Of a stretch of 64,000 bases of DNA, positions 8,895 through 19,074 are shown in pieces; positions within the stretch are counted from its first letter, which is position 1; every line of letters starts with the position of its first letter. The stretch is from Listeria monocytogenes ATCC 19117. GTDB lineage: Bacteria > Bacillota > Bacilli > Lactobacillales > Listeriaceae. The stretch lies in NCBI RefSeq assembly GCF_000307025.1, contig NC_018584.1, positions 1,054,001-1,118,000 on the forward strand, written 5' to 3'. The notes under the pieces are model-generated. The model worked only from the letters and a program-made list of their open reading frames with translations, was not told the origin of the DNA and did no database searches. Both the position numbers and the translations under genes were made by a program.

Positions 8895-9386
8895 ATGTTT
8901 AAAAAATTTTTAAAAAAATCGAAACAAGAAGTACTATTCGCTCACGTAACTGGGCAAGTTATTGCATTAGAAGATGTTCCAGATCCAGTTTTTAATCAAA
9001 AAATGATGGGAGAAGGCATTGCAATCAAACCAGAAACTGGTACCATTGTCGCTCCAATAGACGGGAAAATTATTCAATTGGCAGAAACAAAACATGCTTT
9101 TGGCATTCGTACGGATATGGGACAAGAAATTCTTGTACATATCGGCTTAGAAACCGTATCCTTAAATGGAGAAGGGTTCAACGTTTTAGTCAGTGTAGGA
9201 GATAAAGTAAAAGTAGGCGATCCTATTGTAGAAGCTGACTTTGATTTTATTGAAAAAAATGCTGCAAGTACTGTTGTACCAATGGTTATAACGAATAGCT
9301 CAGAAGGTAAATATGATTTTGATTTCCATGCTGTAACTAAGGCAGAAGCAGGAAAAACCGAAGTCATTACAACTAATTTAAAATAA
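8895..9386 (+). CDS. crr: PTS glucose-type IIA protein
   Basis: A free-standing 163-residue IIA-Glc domain (YpqE/Crr type). The phosphorylated histidine is H82 in ILVHIGLETV; the first catalytic histidine is in AETKHAFGIRT. The ATG at 8895 has AGGAGGA 6 nt upstream; the in-frame ATG at 8871 lacks a site. Soluble IIA proteins can phosphorylate IIBC permeases that lack their own IIA. Monocistronic with its own terminator. Confidence 0.92.
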   Translation: MFKKFLKKSKQEVLFAHVTGQVIALEDVPDPVFNQKMMGEGIAIKPETGTIVAPIDGKIIQLAETKHAFGIRTDMGQEILVHIGLETVSLNGEGFNVLVSVGDKVKVGDPIVEADFDFIEKNAASTVVPMVITNSSEGKYDFDFHAVTKAEAGKTEVITTNLK

Positions 9387-9393
9387 TGAAACA

Positions 9394-9433
9394 AAATCCG
9401 TGAAAAGGTAATTTTCTTTTCATGGATTTTTTT
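9394..9433 (+). terminator. Terminator after crr
   Basis: AAATCCGTGAAAAG pairs with CTTTTCATGGATTT, then seven T. Confidence 0.86.
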
Positions 9434-9497
9434 GTATTCAAGCACGTCATAAAAGGGTAGAATGAAGGTAATTAGTAATTAAAAGGAGCGGAATAAT

Positions 9498-10193
9498 ATG
9501 TTAGAAGTGATAGTTCAAAATCCAAGAGACGCTTACTTAGCGGAAAAATACGGCGCGAATAGAATGGAAGTAGTTTCAGCAATAAGCGAAGGCGGTTTGA
9601 CTCCAAGTTATGGTGCTATTAAAGAAATCGTACGTGCCTCTAAGTTACCAGCGATGATGATGATTCGACCACATAGTTTTTCTTTTGTCTATGATAAGGC
9701 AGCCAGAATAGTCATGGAACGAGATATTGAGCTTGCAAAAGAGGTTGGTGTGCAAGGGATTGTTTATGGTGGTATAACAGAAAATGGAGAAATCGATCAA
9801 GCTCTTCTCGAAAAAGTAATAGAATGGAAAGGTGATTTAGACTTAACTTTCCACCGGGCGCTGGAAGCAACTAAAGATATCGAAGCGAGTTACCAAGTTT
9901 TACGTACATATGGGAAAGACATCAACCAATTATTAACTTCAGGTGGTACAGCAAACGCACTTGACTCTTTGCCACGCCTAAAACGCTGGATTCAAGATAG
10001 CGAAGCACAGCCAGATTCATTCCAAATTTTAGTTGGAAGTGGCGTCAAACCAGAAAATATCGCGACCTTCCAAGCGACATTAAATCATAGCGACTACCAT
10101 GTAGGAAGTGCGGCTAGAGAAGCCAATGATTTTTCCAAAGACATTTTAAAAGAAAAAATCGATATTTTACAGCAACAAATAAACAAAGATTGA
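9498..10193 (+). CDS. cutC: CutC-family protein
   Basis: A 231-residue TIM-barrel protein of the CutC family, historically linked to copper tolerance, with the conserved EGGLTPSYG and MMIRPHSFSFVY regions and the late LVGSGVKPENI strand. The family's biochemical activity is not firmly established and the copper role is disputed. AAAGGAG precedes the ATG. No copper-box or metal gene is nearby, so I do not infer regulation. Confidence 0.88.
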   Translation: MLEVIVQNPRDAYLAEKYGANRMEVVSAISEGGLTPSYGAIKEIVRASKLPAMMMIRPHSFSFVYDKAARIVMERDIELAKEVGVQGIVYGGITENGEIDQALLEKVIEWKGDLDLTFHRALEATKDIEASYQVLRTYGKDINQLLTSGGTANALDSLPRLKRWIQDSEAQPDSFQILVGSGVKPENIATFQATLNHSDYHVGSAAREANDFSKDILKEKIDILQQQINKD

Positions 10194-10273
10194 TTCTTCG
10201 TAGCAGGTAGCCTTACAAGCTTAGATAAGCTATAATGAAACAAGACTATTCTTAAGGAAAAGGTGGAAAAAAA

Positions 10274-11146
10274 GTGAATAACTATATTGGCAAAAGCCAA
10301 ATAATGACAGTGAAAGAAATCAAAGATACAGGATGGCTCCTTGAAAAAGACGGAGTAACTGTTTTTTTATCTAAATCAAATACACATGAAACGGAACTTG
10401 CTGTTGGAGCAGAAGTAACCGTATTTATTTTTGTGGACTATGACCGCGAAATTGCAGCAACAACGATTATTCCAAAAATTCAAGTAGGGCATTACGGCTG
10501 GGGAACGGTGACAGAAGTACGTAAACATTTAGGTGTTTTTGTCGATATCGGCATTGAAAAAGACGTGGTGGTATCATTGGATGACTTACCTGCATTACCA
10601 CACTTGTGGCCGAAAAAAGAAGATCGCGTGATGATTGCGCTACGTGTGGATGAAGAAAATCGTGTTTGGGGCGTCCTTGCAGAAGAAGAACAATTCCGCG
10701 CAATTGCCGTTCGTGCAGAACAAGATCTATTTAACCATAATGTCGAAGGAACTATTTATCGTTTATTAAAAGTCGGTTCATTTGTTTTTACGGATGATTT
10801 TCATATTGGATTTATACATGAAAGTGAACGAACTTCGGAACCAAGAATGGGCGAACGTGTGAAGGCTCGTGTTATCGCTGTAAAACCGGACGGGTCTCTT
10901 AATTTATCGCTTCGTGGTAGAGCACATGAAGTATTAAATGATGACGCGGAAATGATTTTAACTTATTTGCGAAGTGTTGGCGGAGAAATGCCATTCGGAG
11001 ATAAATCAGATCCAGATGCCATTCGTGCCAAATTTGGTATTAGTAAAGCCCAATTCAAGCGTGCAATTGGTACGCTTTTAAAAGCAAGACGAATCACTCA
11101 AGAGAATGGTGTCGTTACAAAAATAACGGAAGAAACATCGGACTAA
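10274..11146 (+). CDS. cvfB: S1-domain RNA-binding virulence regulator CvfB (YitL)
   Basis: A 290-residue protein with S1-type OB domains (about 5-65, 70-140 and 150-215) and a C-terminal winged-helix (SKAQFKRAIGTLLKARRIT). It matches CvfB of Staphylococcus, an RNA-binding protein affecting virulence gene expression, and YitL of Bacillus. GTG start behind AAAAGGTGG. No terminator is evident before liaF, so some read-through is possible. Confidence 0.88.
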   Translation: MNNYIGKSQIMTVKEIKDTGWLLEKDGVTVFLSKSNTHETELAVGAEVTVFIFVDYDREIAATTIIPKIQVGHYGWGTVTEVRKHLGVFVDIGIEKDVVVSLDDLPALPHLWPKKEDRVMIALRVDEENRVWGVLAEEEQFRAIAVRAEQDLFNHNVEGTIYRLLKVGSFVFTDDFHIGFIHESERTSEPRMGERVKARVIAVKPDGSLNLSLRGRAHEVLNDDAEMILTYLRSVGGEMPFGDKSDPDAIRAKFGISKAQFKRAIGTLLKARRITQENGVVTKITEETSD

Positions 11147-11175
11147 AGTAGTAGGGGATGTTCCAACTAGCGCGG

Positions 11176-11205
11176 TTGTTTCAATCAGTAAATCCTCGCT
11201 ATAAT
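11176..11205 (+). promoter_or_regulatory. Promoter of liaFSR
   Basis: TTGTTT (11176-11181), 18-nt spacer, perfect TATAAT (11200-11205), about 75 nt before liaF. Confidence 0.65.
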
Positions 11206-11280
11206 TAACACAGCATGTACAAAGTAGCAAAAATCGAGAAATAACTTTGTCAAAAGAGGAACGTAAGGAGGTGTGTCAGC

Positions 11281-11994
11281 TTGAAAAAAATGGAAAGCTC
11301 GGTTGTTTTTGTATTTTTAATTGCGATTATTGTTGGCGTTGGTTTGGAGATGCTGTTCCAGTGGGAGTTGCTTATTTTATTTGCACTCGGGATATTTTTT
11401 ATCTTTACATCAAGGAAGGCAAGCGCAACAAAGAAAAGTGCAAGAAACTCATTATTTATTGGTATCGTATTTATCATTATCGCCGTGTTACTTACAACCA
11501 CGTTTAAAGTTGGGCTTGTTGTTGCAGGTATTTATGCGATCATTCACTACATTAGTAGGAAGCGGGCACCCCAATTATTGATGCTCAAAACGAGAGAACC
11601 TGACAGCAAGATTGACCGTACGGATAAGTTTATTCGTAATCAGTGGTTCGGTAACCAGCGTATACTTGATGTAGTGTATGAATGGGATGACATCAATATT
11701 CAAACAGGGATTGGAGATACGATTCTTGATTTAGGGAACACGGTTTTACCAACTGGCGAAAGTGTCATTATGATTCGTAGTGTCTCAGGAAAAATTCGGA
11801 TACTTGTTCCATTTGATATCGGTATTTGCATTGAACATTCCGCAATTTTCGGAAACATCCAATATGATAAAGAAAGCACCTCTATTCAAAATAATAGCAT
11901 CAAGGTCTACTCAGATAATTACGAAAGTTCCGCACGAAAAGTGAAAATCATGACTTCTGTAATCTTCGGAGATTTAGAGGTGATTAGACTATGA
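11281..11994 (+). CDS. liaF: LiaF, membrane inhibitor of the LiaSR system
   Basis: A 237-residue protein with an N-terminal block of membrane segments (residues 1-90) and a C-terminal beta-rich domain. In Bacillus LiaF keeps the kinase LiaS silent until the envelope is damaged. The chosen TTG start at 11281 has a perfect AAGGAGGTG 7 nt upstream. The stop overlaps the liaS start (ATGA). The three-gene order F-S-R supports the call. Confidence 0.93.
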   Translation: MKKMESSVVFVFLIAIIVGVGLEMLFQWELLILFALGIFFIFTSRKASATKKSARNSLFIGIVFIIIAVLLTTTFKVGLVVAGIYAIIHYISRKRAPQLLMLKTREPDSKIDRTDKFIRNQWFGNQRILDVVYEWDDINIQTGIGDTILDLGNTVLPTGESVIMIRSVSGKIRILVPFDIGICIEHSAIFGNIQYDKESTSIQNNSIKVYSDNYESSARKVKIMTSVIFGDLEVIRL

Positions 11995-13049
11995 GTTTTT
12001 CGAAACTGATGATGGCTGTTTGCTCAGGGTTACTACTTGTTGCTACAGCCATCGGTACGGTCGGTTACTATTTTTTTAGTGAAGGTTCTTGGTATAAAAT
12101 TCTCATCGAACAAAAAATCTTTTACATTCCCTTTGTGGTTTTCGTTCCGCTTACAGCCATTTCGATTGGTTTAATTATAGGCGGTTTGCTCGGGTATTTT
12201 GTTAAACAAAAATTTGAATCAATTGACTTTTCGATTCGGCTGCTCGGACAAGGCGATTTGGAGAAAAAGATTACGAGTGAAGAAGACGAGAACTTTTTAG
12301 AAGTGCAGCAAGTATACAAGCAAATCGACCGCTTACGTGATAAAATGAAAGCACAAACGATTTTGACACAAAAACTTGCAAGCGACCGTGCTGAATCAAC
12401 TGGCCAAACGAAAGAAGCTATTTTGTCAGAAGAGAGACACCGGATTGCTAGAGAATTACACGATTCAGTGAGCCAACAGCTTTTTGCAGCAATGATGCTT
12501 TTATCAGCTTTGAATGAACAGAGTGAAAAAAGCGCAACACCGGCGATGCAAAAACAACTAAAAATGGTTGAATCTATCGTAAATGAATCCCAATCAGAGA
12601 TGCGGGCGCTTTTACTTCATCTGCGTCCAACGCAACTCGAGGGTAAATCATTAAAAACTGGTATTGAGCAATTATTAAAAGAATTAACAACCAAATTGCC
12701 AATCGAAGTAGAATGGCAAATCGAGGATATTAGTTTGCAAAAAGGCATTGAGGATCATTTGTTCCGTATTGTTCAAGAATTACTTTCCAATACATTACGA
12801 CATTCTAAAGCTAAATTATTAGAAGTACGCCTCGTAACGATGGATAATTTAGCGGTGATGAAAGTAGTTGATGACGGCGTTGGGTTTGATATGGATAATG
12901 TTCGACAAGGCTCTTATGGATTACAAAATATGCGAGAACGAGTTGCTGAATTCGGCGGCACCATCAAAATAATTAGTTTCCCAGGAAGAGGAACTAGTGT
13001 AGAAATAAAAATCCCACTTGTTGCGAAAAAGGACGTGGAAAGCGAATGA
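11991..13049 (+). CDS. liaS: Sensor histidine kinase LiaS
   Basis: A 352-residue intramembrane-sensing kinase of the NarL-partner class. Two membrane helices (about 7-27 and 44-66) with a very short outside loop, a HAMP-like linker, the HisKA_3 box [13 protein letters not shown] with phospho-acceptor H157, and a HATPase domain (N-box [13 protein letters not shown]-box DDGVGFD). Overlaps liaF and liaR by 4 nt each. It responds to lipid II-binding antibiotics in related bacteria. Confidence 0.95.
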   Translation: MSFSKLMMAVCSGLLLVATAIGTVGYYFFSEGSWYKILIEQKIFYIPFVVFVPLTAISIGLIIGGLLGYFVKQKFESIDFSIRLLGQGDLEKKITSEEDENFLEVQQVYKQIDRLRDKMKAQTILTQKLASDRAESTGQTKEAILSEERHRIARELHDSVSQQLFAAMMLLSALNEQSEKSATPAMQKQLKMVESIVNESQSEMRALLLHLRPTQLEGKSLKTGIEQLLKELTTKLPIEVEWQIEDISLQKGIEDHLFRIVQELLSNTLRHSKAKLLEVRLVTMDNLAVMKVVDDGVGFDMDNVRQGSYGLQNMRERVAEFGGTIKIISFPGRGTSVEIKIPLVAKKDVESE

Positions 13050-13684
13050 TAAAAGTATTACTTGTAGATGATCATGAAATGGTACGTATAGGTGTCTCAG
13101 CTTATCTTTCTGTGCAAGATGACATGGAAGTGGTTGGCGAGGCAGAGAACGGTCGTGAAGGGGCTGATATGGCTCTAGAACTACGCCCAGATATTATTTT
13201 AATGGATTTAGTTATGGATGAAATGGACGGCATCGAAGCCACAAAAGAAATTATGCAAAACTGGAAAGAAGCAAAAATAATTATCGTTACAAGTTTTATT
13301 GATGATGAAAAAGTATACCCGGCACTTGAAGCTGGAGCGAGCAGTTATATGCTTAAAACTTCAACAGCGAGCGAAATTGCAGATGCGATTCGAGCTACAT
13401 ACGGCGGAGACTCTGTTCTTGAACCAGAAGTAACTGGCAAAATGATGCAACGGCTAACCGCTAAACCAGAGAAAAACTTACATGATGATTTAACGAATCG
13501 TGAAAATGAAATCTTACTTTTAATCGCGGAAGGTAAATCCAACCAAGAAATCGCAGACGAACTTTTCATCACTTTAAAAACGGTGAAGACGCATGTAAGT
13601 AATATTTTATCGAAATTAGATGTGCAAGATCGTACGCAAGCAGCAATCTATGCATTTAAACATGACTTAGTAGAAAAAAAGTAG
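13046..13684 (+). CDS. liaR: Response regulator LiaR
   Basis: A 212-residue NarL/FixJ regulator: receiver domain with phospho-acceptor D54 in [12 protein letters not shown] and a LuxR-type helix-turn-helix near the C-terminus ([20 protein letters not shown]). Third gene of liaFSR. KtrC starts 18 nt downstream with its own AAGGAGG site and without a terminator between, so the potassium subunit may be co-transcribed with the stress system. Confidence 0.95.
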   Translation: MIKVLLVDDHEMVRIGVSAYLSVQDDMEVVGEAENGREGADMALELRPDIILMDLVMDEMDGIEATKEIMQNWKEAKIIIVTSFIDDEKVYPALEAGASSYMLKTSTASEIADAIRATYGGDSVLEPEVTGKMMQRLTAKPEKNLHDDLTNRENEILLLIAEGKSNQEIADELFITLKTVKTHVSNILSKLDVQDRTQAAIYAFKHDLVEKK

Positions 13685-13702
13685 CAAGGAGGTAACGTAC
13701 AC

Positions 13703-14362
13703 ATGAAAGAAGGATTTGCAGTCATCGGTCTTGGGCGATTCGGCGGAAGTATTTGTCGTTCACTTGTCGAGCAAGGAATGGAAGTACTTGCGATTGATTC
13801 GGATGAAGAACGTGTCAACGAATATATGTCCATTGCGACCCATGCAGTTATCGCTAATTCAACAGATGAAAACGCGCTACGCCAGCTTGGTATTCGTAAT
13901 TTTGAGCATGTTATCGTTGCGATTGGTGAGGATATTCAGTCGAGTATCTTAACTACACTTATTTTAAAAGAAATGGGCGTAAAATACGTTACCGCAAAAG
14001 CGACGAATGATAAACATGCCAAATTGCTTGATAAAATCGGAGCAGACCGGGTTGTCCATCCTGAGCGAGACATGGGACGACGTATTGCGCATTACATCGT
14101 ATCGAAAAACATGCTAGATTATCTTGAATTATCGGATGAATATAGTCTAGTCGAAATCTCTGTATCTGATCCACGTTTCCTTGGAAAGAGCCTAGTTGAT
14201 TTAGATTTCCGTAACTCTTTTGGTGTCAATATTGTCGGTATTAAAAAAGATAAACAAATGATTATTACTCCTGAAGCCAATGATGTTCTACATGAAGGAG
14301 ATATTCTAATCGTTATCGGTTCGGATGATGACATTGAACGACTACAAGAAAAAATTCAATAA
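13703..14362 (+). CDS. ktrC: Potassium uptake regulatory subunit KtrC (RCK)
   Basis: A 219-residue cytoplasmic RCK protein: Rossmann domain with GLGRFGGS (8-15) binding ATP/ADP, and an RCK_C domain (about 135-219) which binds c-di-AMP in KtrA/KtrC proteins. It gates a KtrB/KtrD channel subunit that is not in this window. c-di-AMP binding closes K+ uptake. Followed by a clear terminator. Confidence 0.93.
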   Translation: MKEGFAVIGLGRFGGSICRSLVEQGMEVLAIDSDEERVNEYMSIATHAVIANSTDENALRQLGIRNFEHVIVAIGEDIQSSILTTLILKEMGVKYVTAKATNDKHAKLLDKIGADRVVHPERDMGRRIAHYIVSKNMLDYLELSDEYSLVEISVSDPRFLGKSLVDLDFRNSFGVNIVGIKKDKQMIITPEANDVLHEGDILIVIGSDDDIERLQEKIQ

Positions 14363-14366
14363 AAAG

Positions 14367-14428
14367 AAAACCTATGTAATATAAAGAGATATGTCAACAT
14401 GTCTAGTATATTCTTAGGTTTTTTTTAT
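14367..14428 (+). terminator. Terminator after ktrC
   Basis: AAAACCTA pairs with TAGGTTTT around an inner AGATATGT/ACATGTCT hairpin, followed by eight T. Confidence 0.78.
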
Positions 14429-14445
14429 TGTTTGCGAATTACCGC

Positions 14446-14474
14446 TTGCTATCTAGCCAGTTATTTTCTATTAT
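14446..14474 (+). promoter_or_regulatory. Promoter of the FUSC pair
   Basis: TTGCTA (14446-14451), 17-nt spacer, TATTAT (14469-14474). Confidence 0.65.
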
Positions 14475-14517
14475 AGTTACAGAGCTTCACATAAAGGGAC
14501 AGAAGGAGGGGGAACAG

Positions 14518-15438
14518 ATGAAGAAATTTTTGCTTGATAAAATCGGCGCTCGAGGACTTATTCAGATGTTGCAAGCATTTATTTATGCGAGCATTTGTGT
14601 AGTGGTCCATACAGTTATTTTTCCTGATTTGGCCGGGGTTTTACCTATAGTGGTACTAATAGGGATTATTTCAATGCAACCTACATATGGAATTACCAGA
14701 AAAGTCATTCCCCAAATAGCGCTAGCATTCACTCTAGCGTGTATTTTTGTCATTATAAGCACCTATTTTTTCCCAATCAATGTGTATATTTACTATGTTG
14801 TCATGATAGTTGTTATTTTGGCGGTGAATTTCTTGATGCCGCAGAAATATATGGTAATGACACTCGCGATTGGGACAGCACTTTACTTTCTTGGAACAGA
14901 TGATTTGCCAATGCCTCTCTATACTATGATAATTGTCGCGTTAATAGATGTGTTTGTGTTCTTTTTACTGGTGCAGTTAGTCGTAAAATATGTACATTTA
15001 CCACTCGAAAAAACCGTTCAAACTATTATGAAACAATTGGTAGGACTATTTGACAAGGAAATTGAAAGTGTATTTAAAAATAATGGTAAATTTATAGCAA
15101 AACCATTGTATAGTATTTTTGTTCAGTCACAAATGTTTATTAAAGAATATAGTGCTAGTAAAAAAGCGAATCCTCGTCATGTGGAGCTGTATCAAGCGTT
15201 ACTGCCTAATTATCTTCAACTTTTTTTTCATATGCAAACAATGGAGGACATTGGACGAGTTGGTTTGTCGGAAGAAGCGAAACAGGCCCTTGCTCAGATT
15301 AACGTGAAAGTTTCTGATGAAATTAACGCGAAAGAAGCCAATCCAGTTGCCTCATTTCACGTGAAAAAATTTGTTGAGAACTTCCTAGCTATTAAGGTTG
15401 GAATGAAAGAATTAGTGGAAGGGAGAGAGCAGAAATGA
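14518..15438 (+). CDS. FUSC/aromatic-acid exporter family membrane protein, first half-size unit
   Basis: A 306-residue protein with about six closely packed membrane helices in residues 8-165, then a mostly helical cytoplasmic tail. Topology and the paired arrangement resemble FUSC/ArAE exporters, in which a hydrophobic half and a cytoplasmic domain form one repeat. The ATG at 14518 has AGAAGGAGGGGG just upstream; the longer in-frame start at 14428 overlaps the promoter. It overlaps the next gene by 4 nt. Substrate is unknown. Confidence 0.72.
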   Translation: MKKFLLDKIGARGLIQMLQAFIYASICVVVHTVIFPDLAGVLPIVVLIGIISMQPTYGITRKVIPQIALAFTLACIFVIISTYFFPINVYIYYVVMIVVILAVNFLMPQKYMVMTLAIGTALYFLGTDDLPMPLYTMIIVALIDVFVFFLLVQLVVKYVHLPLEKTVQTIMKQLVGLFDKEIESVFKNNGKFIAKPLYSIFVQSQMFIKEYSASKKANPRHVELYQALLPNYLQLFFHMQTMEDIGRVGLSEEAKQALAQINVKVSDEINAKEANPVASFHVKKFVENFLAIKVGMKELVEGREQK

Positions 15439-16286
15439 AAAAGATTTCTATGAGAGAACGTTTCGCTCTTGATCCACGAGTTATTAAAGTGCTTATTAGT
15501 ATTACGATAGCAGTGATTTTATTCCCTATTATGGGTGATTGGATTGTGTATCCAACATACGTATTTAATGCTATTTATATTACCGCACAAATGAGTAAGG
15601 GGGATACATATAAATCAAGCATTGAGCGGATTATCGGTACTATTGTAGGTGGACTGCTTGCAGCCTTTGTATACTTGCTAGTTCCCAACCATCATTATAT
15701 TATGATTCCGATTGGCGCAGCACTTGCAGTTATGCTAAGCTATCTATTTACTAAAAAATTCACGATGGTTATTGTTGTTATTACAGTAATGGTACTTGTC
15801 GGAAAAGGCGACGGAGAGCCGATAGTCTTTTTAAGAGACCGACTATTTGATACGATGATTGGTCTTGTGATCGGTTTTGTTGTCTATGCGCTTTACCCAC
15901 GCAAGAAAAACAAAAAATTAAATCAAGTGTTTATTTCTCAGGAAAAGGCAGTTTTAGAAAGAATAAAAGAAATTGATATAAATAGCGAAGATGCAAAATC
16001 TCTAGCTCCCAAAATAAAAGGTTTGTGGAAACAGTTGATAGATTTAAGAAAAACACGCGAACAAATTATTACAGATAGCAGTTTTGTTGCGAGTTTGACT
16101 TCTGATGAACCAATGCTTCATTTTACTCATTTAGTAGAGCAAGCAATTAATAATATTGAAATTTTATATCATGTGACGCTTGAAAAAGAGTCTGAACCTA
16201 ATTATGAAGTTGTATTTGCTTATCACCAACAAGCATGCGCGAAAGTAATTACAGAGATGGATGCACTTATTACGAAACATAAATAA
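15435..16286 (+). CDS. FUSC/aromatic-acid exporter family membrane protein, second unit
   Basis: A 283-residue protein with about six membrane helices (residues 17-150) and a cytoplasmic helical tail. The motif SSIERIIGTIVGGLLAAF (about 56-73) is typical of FUSC-type transporters (G/S-rich helix ending a RxxGT turn). It starts 4 nt inside its partner, so the two are probably made in equal amounts and may form a heteromeric exporter. Substrate unknown. Confidence 0.75.
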   Translation: MKKISMRERFALDPRVIKVLISITIAVILFPIMGDWIVYPTYVFNAIYITAQMSKGDTYKSSIERIIGTIVGGLLAAFVYLLVPNHHYIMIPIGAALAVMLSYLFTKKFTMVIVVITVMVLVGKGDGEPIVFLRDRLFDTMIGLVIGFVVYALYPRKKNKKLNQVFISQEKAVLERIKEIDINSEDAKSLAPKIKGLWKQLIDLRKTREQIITDSSFVASLTSDEPMLHFTHLVEQAINNIEILYHVTLEKESEPNYEVVFAYHQQACAKVITEMDALITKHK

Positions 16287-16329
16287 AAAAGATGACGGAA
16301 GCTCGTTCAAGCTTCCGTCATCTTTTTTA
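16285..16329. terminator. Bidirectional terminator
   Basis: AAAAAAGATGACGGAAGCT pairs perfectly with its reverse complement, loop about 5 nt, T-runs on both strands; shared by convergent genes. Confidence 0.93.
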
Positions 16330-17292
16330 TTCAGTAATATCTAAACTCTTTTTAAACATAGTAATTATTCGCTCTAAATCTGTTTTATCAGGGGCGAAGT
16401 AATATAAATCAAATCCATAAGACTCGCTATAAATCATTTCCCCTTCGCCTTTAAGTTCTTGGGAATCGACGTTTTTAAGTACGGAAGAATAATTTGCAGC
16501 CATGGATGTAATATCTGTAAGCGTCATATTAGTTTGGAAATTATCGCCAACGGCTTTCATAATGCTTTCAAAATTGGAAACTCCGGAAGAACTGATAACC
16601 TTATTCGCAATACCAATAATGACATCGCGCTGTCTATCTTGACGACCAAAGTCACCACGAGGATCTTCATGACGAATACGAACATATTGTAAAGCTTCTG
16701 TTCCGTTTAAAGTAATGTTACCTTTAACAAATTTGCTATTTACTTCTGTTAAGTCGATATCGTTATAAACAGTAATACCACCAACTGCATCAACTAGGTC
16801 TTTAAAGCCCTCCATATTGATTGAAATGAAATAATCTACGGGAACTCCTGGCATAAGTTTTTCGACCGCTGAAACTGTTCCTGAGGGGCCACCGTTGGAG
16901 TAAGAGGCATTAATCTTACCAATGTCACCATTTCCGTAGTCTACTTTTGTATCACGAGGAATACTAACCATTTCTACGGCATTTTGTTGTTTATTAGCTG
17001 TGGCAAGAATAATTGTATCTGCGCGACCATTTTTTTCACCAGGTCGGGCATCTGAACCCATGAGTAACACTGAGAAAGGTTTTTTCTTTTCTAAATCACT
17101 TAAAGTTTTATTACTTGATTCTAGAGGGACATTTATTTTTGAAAAGGTATTTTGAACGGTGATGTAATACTTCGCTGCCAATCCTGTTATAGAGAAGAAG
17201 ATAATTCCTAAAAGAGCAACACTAGCAATTTTCATAACTTTAGTAAAAGTGGACGTTGTTTTTTTCTTTTTTTCAGCCCTAGTTTCTGTCAT
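16327..17292 (-). CDS. LytR-CpsA-Psr (LCP) cell-wall glycopolymer ligase
   Basis: A 321-residue membrane-anchored protein: short basic cytoplasmic tail, one membrane helix (about 20-42), then the extracellular LCP domain (about 75-230). Conserved parts include LLMGSDARPGEKNGRADTII and SIPRDTKV, whose arginines and aspartates bind the lipid pyrophosphate, and RIRHEDPRGDFGRQDRQRDV. LCP enzymes attach teichoic acids or other polymers to peptidoglycan. Start ATG behind GAGGAAAA. Confidence 0.92.
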   Translation of the reverse strand: MTETRAEKKKKTTSTFTKVMKIASVALLGIIFFSITGLAAKYYITVQNTFSKINVPLESSNKTLSDLEKKKPFSVLLMGSDARPGEKNGRADTIILATANKQQNAVEMVSIPRDTKVDYGNGDIGKINASYSNGGPSGTVSAVEKLMPGVPVDYFISINMEGFKDLVDAVGGITVYNDIDLTEVNSKFVKGNITLNGTEALQYVRIRHEDPRGDFGRQDRQRDVIIGIANKVISSSGVSNFESIMKAVGDNFQTNMTLTDITSMAANYSSVLKNVDSQELKGEGEMIYSESYGFDLYYFAPDKTDLERIITMFKKSLDITE

Positions 17293-17326
17293 AAAATTTT
17301 CCTCGTCTTTCTATTTTGTTTGTTTA

Positions 17327-17355
17327 AACATACCATCGTCTTTCTGAGAAATCAA
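17327..17355 (-). promoter_or_regulatory. Promoter of the LCP gene
   Basis: Minus strand TTGATT (17355-17350), 17-nt spacer, TATGTT (17332-17327), 35 nt before the start codon. Confidence 0.55.
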
Positions 17356-17395
17356 CAAAAAAACGATAAATGATTTTGAAACCATTTATCGTCTT
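17355..17395 (-). terminator. Terminator of rpoY-rnjA
   Basis: On the minus strand ACGATAAATG pairs with CATTTATCGT and is followed by seven T. It overlaps the -35 box of the LCP promoter. Confidence 0.87.
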
Positions 17396-17400
17396 GAAAA

Positions 17401-19068
17401 CTATACTTCCATGATTATTGGTAAAATCATTGGACGACGTTTTGTTTTTTCGTACAAGAAAGGTTGCAAAGTATCTGTAATTTCATTTTTGATTTCAGAC
17501 CATTGCGTTGTTTTTTGTTCCATTACTTTATTTAAGTGTCGCGTTAGGAGGCCTTGTGCTTCTCCGATGAGATTACCGGATTCACGCATATAAATGAAGC
17601 CGCGTGAAATAATATCAGGTCCTGCCATCACACGAGAATTTTTCATATCAATGGATACAACAACAATTACGAGGCCTTCTTCAGAAAGAATACGACGATC
17701 GCGAAGGACAATATTACCGATATCGCCAATACCGCTACCATCAATATATACGCTTGCTGCATGGATTTTACCAGCAACATGAGCTGTTTCACTTGTTAAT
17801 GCGAGTACATCTCCATTTGCCATAATAAAGCTATTTTCTTCTGGAACACCACATTCTTCAGCAGACTCTGCATGGATTTTTTGCATTCTGAATTCACCAT
17901 GAATTGGCATAAAGAATTTAGGTTTCATCAAACGAAGCATTAGTTTTTGTTCTTGTTGACCACCGTGACCAGAAGTATGGATATTATTTACTTTACCATG
18001 GATAACTTCTGCACCAGCTTGATATAGTAAATTGATTGTGCGGTTTACACTCGTTGTATTACCAGGGATTGGGGAAGACGAGAAGACTACCGTGTCACCT
18101 GGTTGAATTTGGATTTGGCGGTGCGTACCATTAGCAATTCTAGAAAGAGCAGCCATTGGTTCACCTTGACTCCCTGTACAAAGGATAGTCACATTTCCAG
18201 CGGGTGTTTTATTAAGTTGATGCACATCAATAAATGTATCTTTTGGCGCTTGAATATAGCCTAATTGTTTACCGATTTCCATAGCAGATTCCATACTACG
18301 ACCGAAAACAGCGATTTTACGGCCAGTTTCGATAGAGGATTCAACTACTTGTTGTAAACGGTAAATATTAGATGCGAAGGTAGCGAAAATAATTCGTCCT
18401 TCTACATCGCGGAAAATATTTTTAATACTTTCGCCAACGACACGCTCACTCATGGTGAAATTTGGTACTTCCGCATTTGTACTATCAGATAGTAAACAAA
18501 GAACGCCTTCTTTACCGATTTCAGCCATTTTTGTTAGGTTTGCTGGTTCGCCAACTGGAGTAAAATCAAACTTGAAGTCACCAGTATGAACGATGTTACC
18601 AGATGGAGTTTTGACAACAATACCATACGTATCAGGAATACTATGGGTTGTACGGAAGAAAGAGATACTTGTTTTTCTGAATTTAAAAACGTCATCTTCT
18701 TCATATTCATAAATTTTGGTTTGACGAAGCAAGCCATGTTCTTCTAATTTGTTGCGGATAAGTGCACTCGCAAGTTTCCCAGCGTAAATTGGGATATTAA
18801 GATCGCGAAGTAGGTAAGGAACGCCACCGATATGATCTTCATGACCATGGGTGATAAAAAGCCCTTTAATCTTATCTTTGTTTTTAACTAGGTAACTGTA
18901 GTCAGGAATAACATAATCAATACCAAGAAGTTCGTCTTCCGGGAACTTGATTCCTGCATCAATTAGAATAATTTCGTCTTGAAATTGTACGCCATATGTG
19001 TTTTTACCGATTTCGCCTAGTCCACCAAGGGCGAAAACAGCTGTCTCATTATTTTTAACAAATTTCAT
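17401..19068 (-). CDS. rnjA: Ribonuclease J1
   Basis: A 555-residue metallo-beta-lactamase/beta-CASP RNase with both endonuclease and 5'-3' exonuclease activity, central to mRNA decay and rRNA maturation in Firmicutes. The zinc motif HGHEDH is at residues 74-79, and later histidines lie in [25 protein letters not shown] and PIHGEFRM; the C-terminal dimerisation domain follows. The ATG has only a weak ribosome site (GGGAAAAATAAG) lying over the end of rpoY, pointing to translational coupling. Confidence 0.96.
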   Translation of the reverse strand: MKFVKNNETAVFALGGLGEIGKNTYGVQFQDEIILIDAGIKFPEDELLGIDYVIPDYSYLVKNKDKIKGLFITHGHEDHIGGVPYLLRDLNIPIYAGKLASALIRNKLEEHGLLRQTKIYEYEEDDVFKFRKTSISFFRTTHSIPDTYGIVVKTPSGNIVHTGDFKFDFTPVGEPANLTKMAEIGKEGVLCLLSDSTNAEVPNFTMSERVVGESIKNIFRDVEGRIIFATFASNIYRLQQVVESSIETGRKIAVFGRSMESAMEIGKQLGYIQAPKDTFIDVHQLNKTPAGNVTILCTGSQGEPMAALSRIANGTHRQIQIQPGDTVVFSSSPIPGNTTSVNRTINLLYQAGAEVIHGKVNNIHTSGHGGQQEQKLMLRLMKPKFFMPIHGEFRMQKIHAESAEECGVPEENSFIMANGDVLALTSETAHVAGKIHAASVYIDGSGIGDIGNIVLRDRRILSEEGLVIVVVSIDMKNSRVMAGPDIISRGFIYMRESGNLIGEAQGLLTRHLNKVMEQKTTQWSEIKNEITDTLQPFLYEKTKRRPMILPIIMEV

Positions 19069-19074
19069 ATAGGC

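Noticed and set aside
11247-11507. 86-codon ORF overlapping the start of liaF in another frame
   Set aside because: It reads through the strong liaF ribosome site and has no family resemblance.
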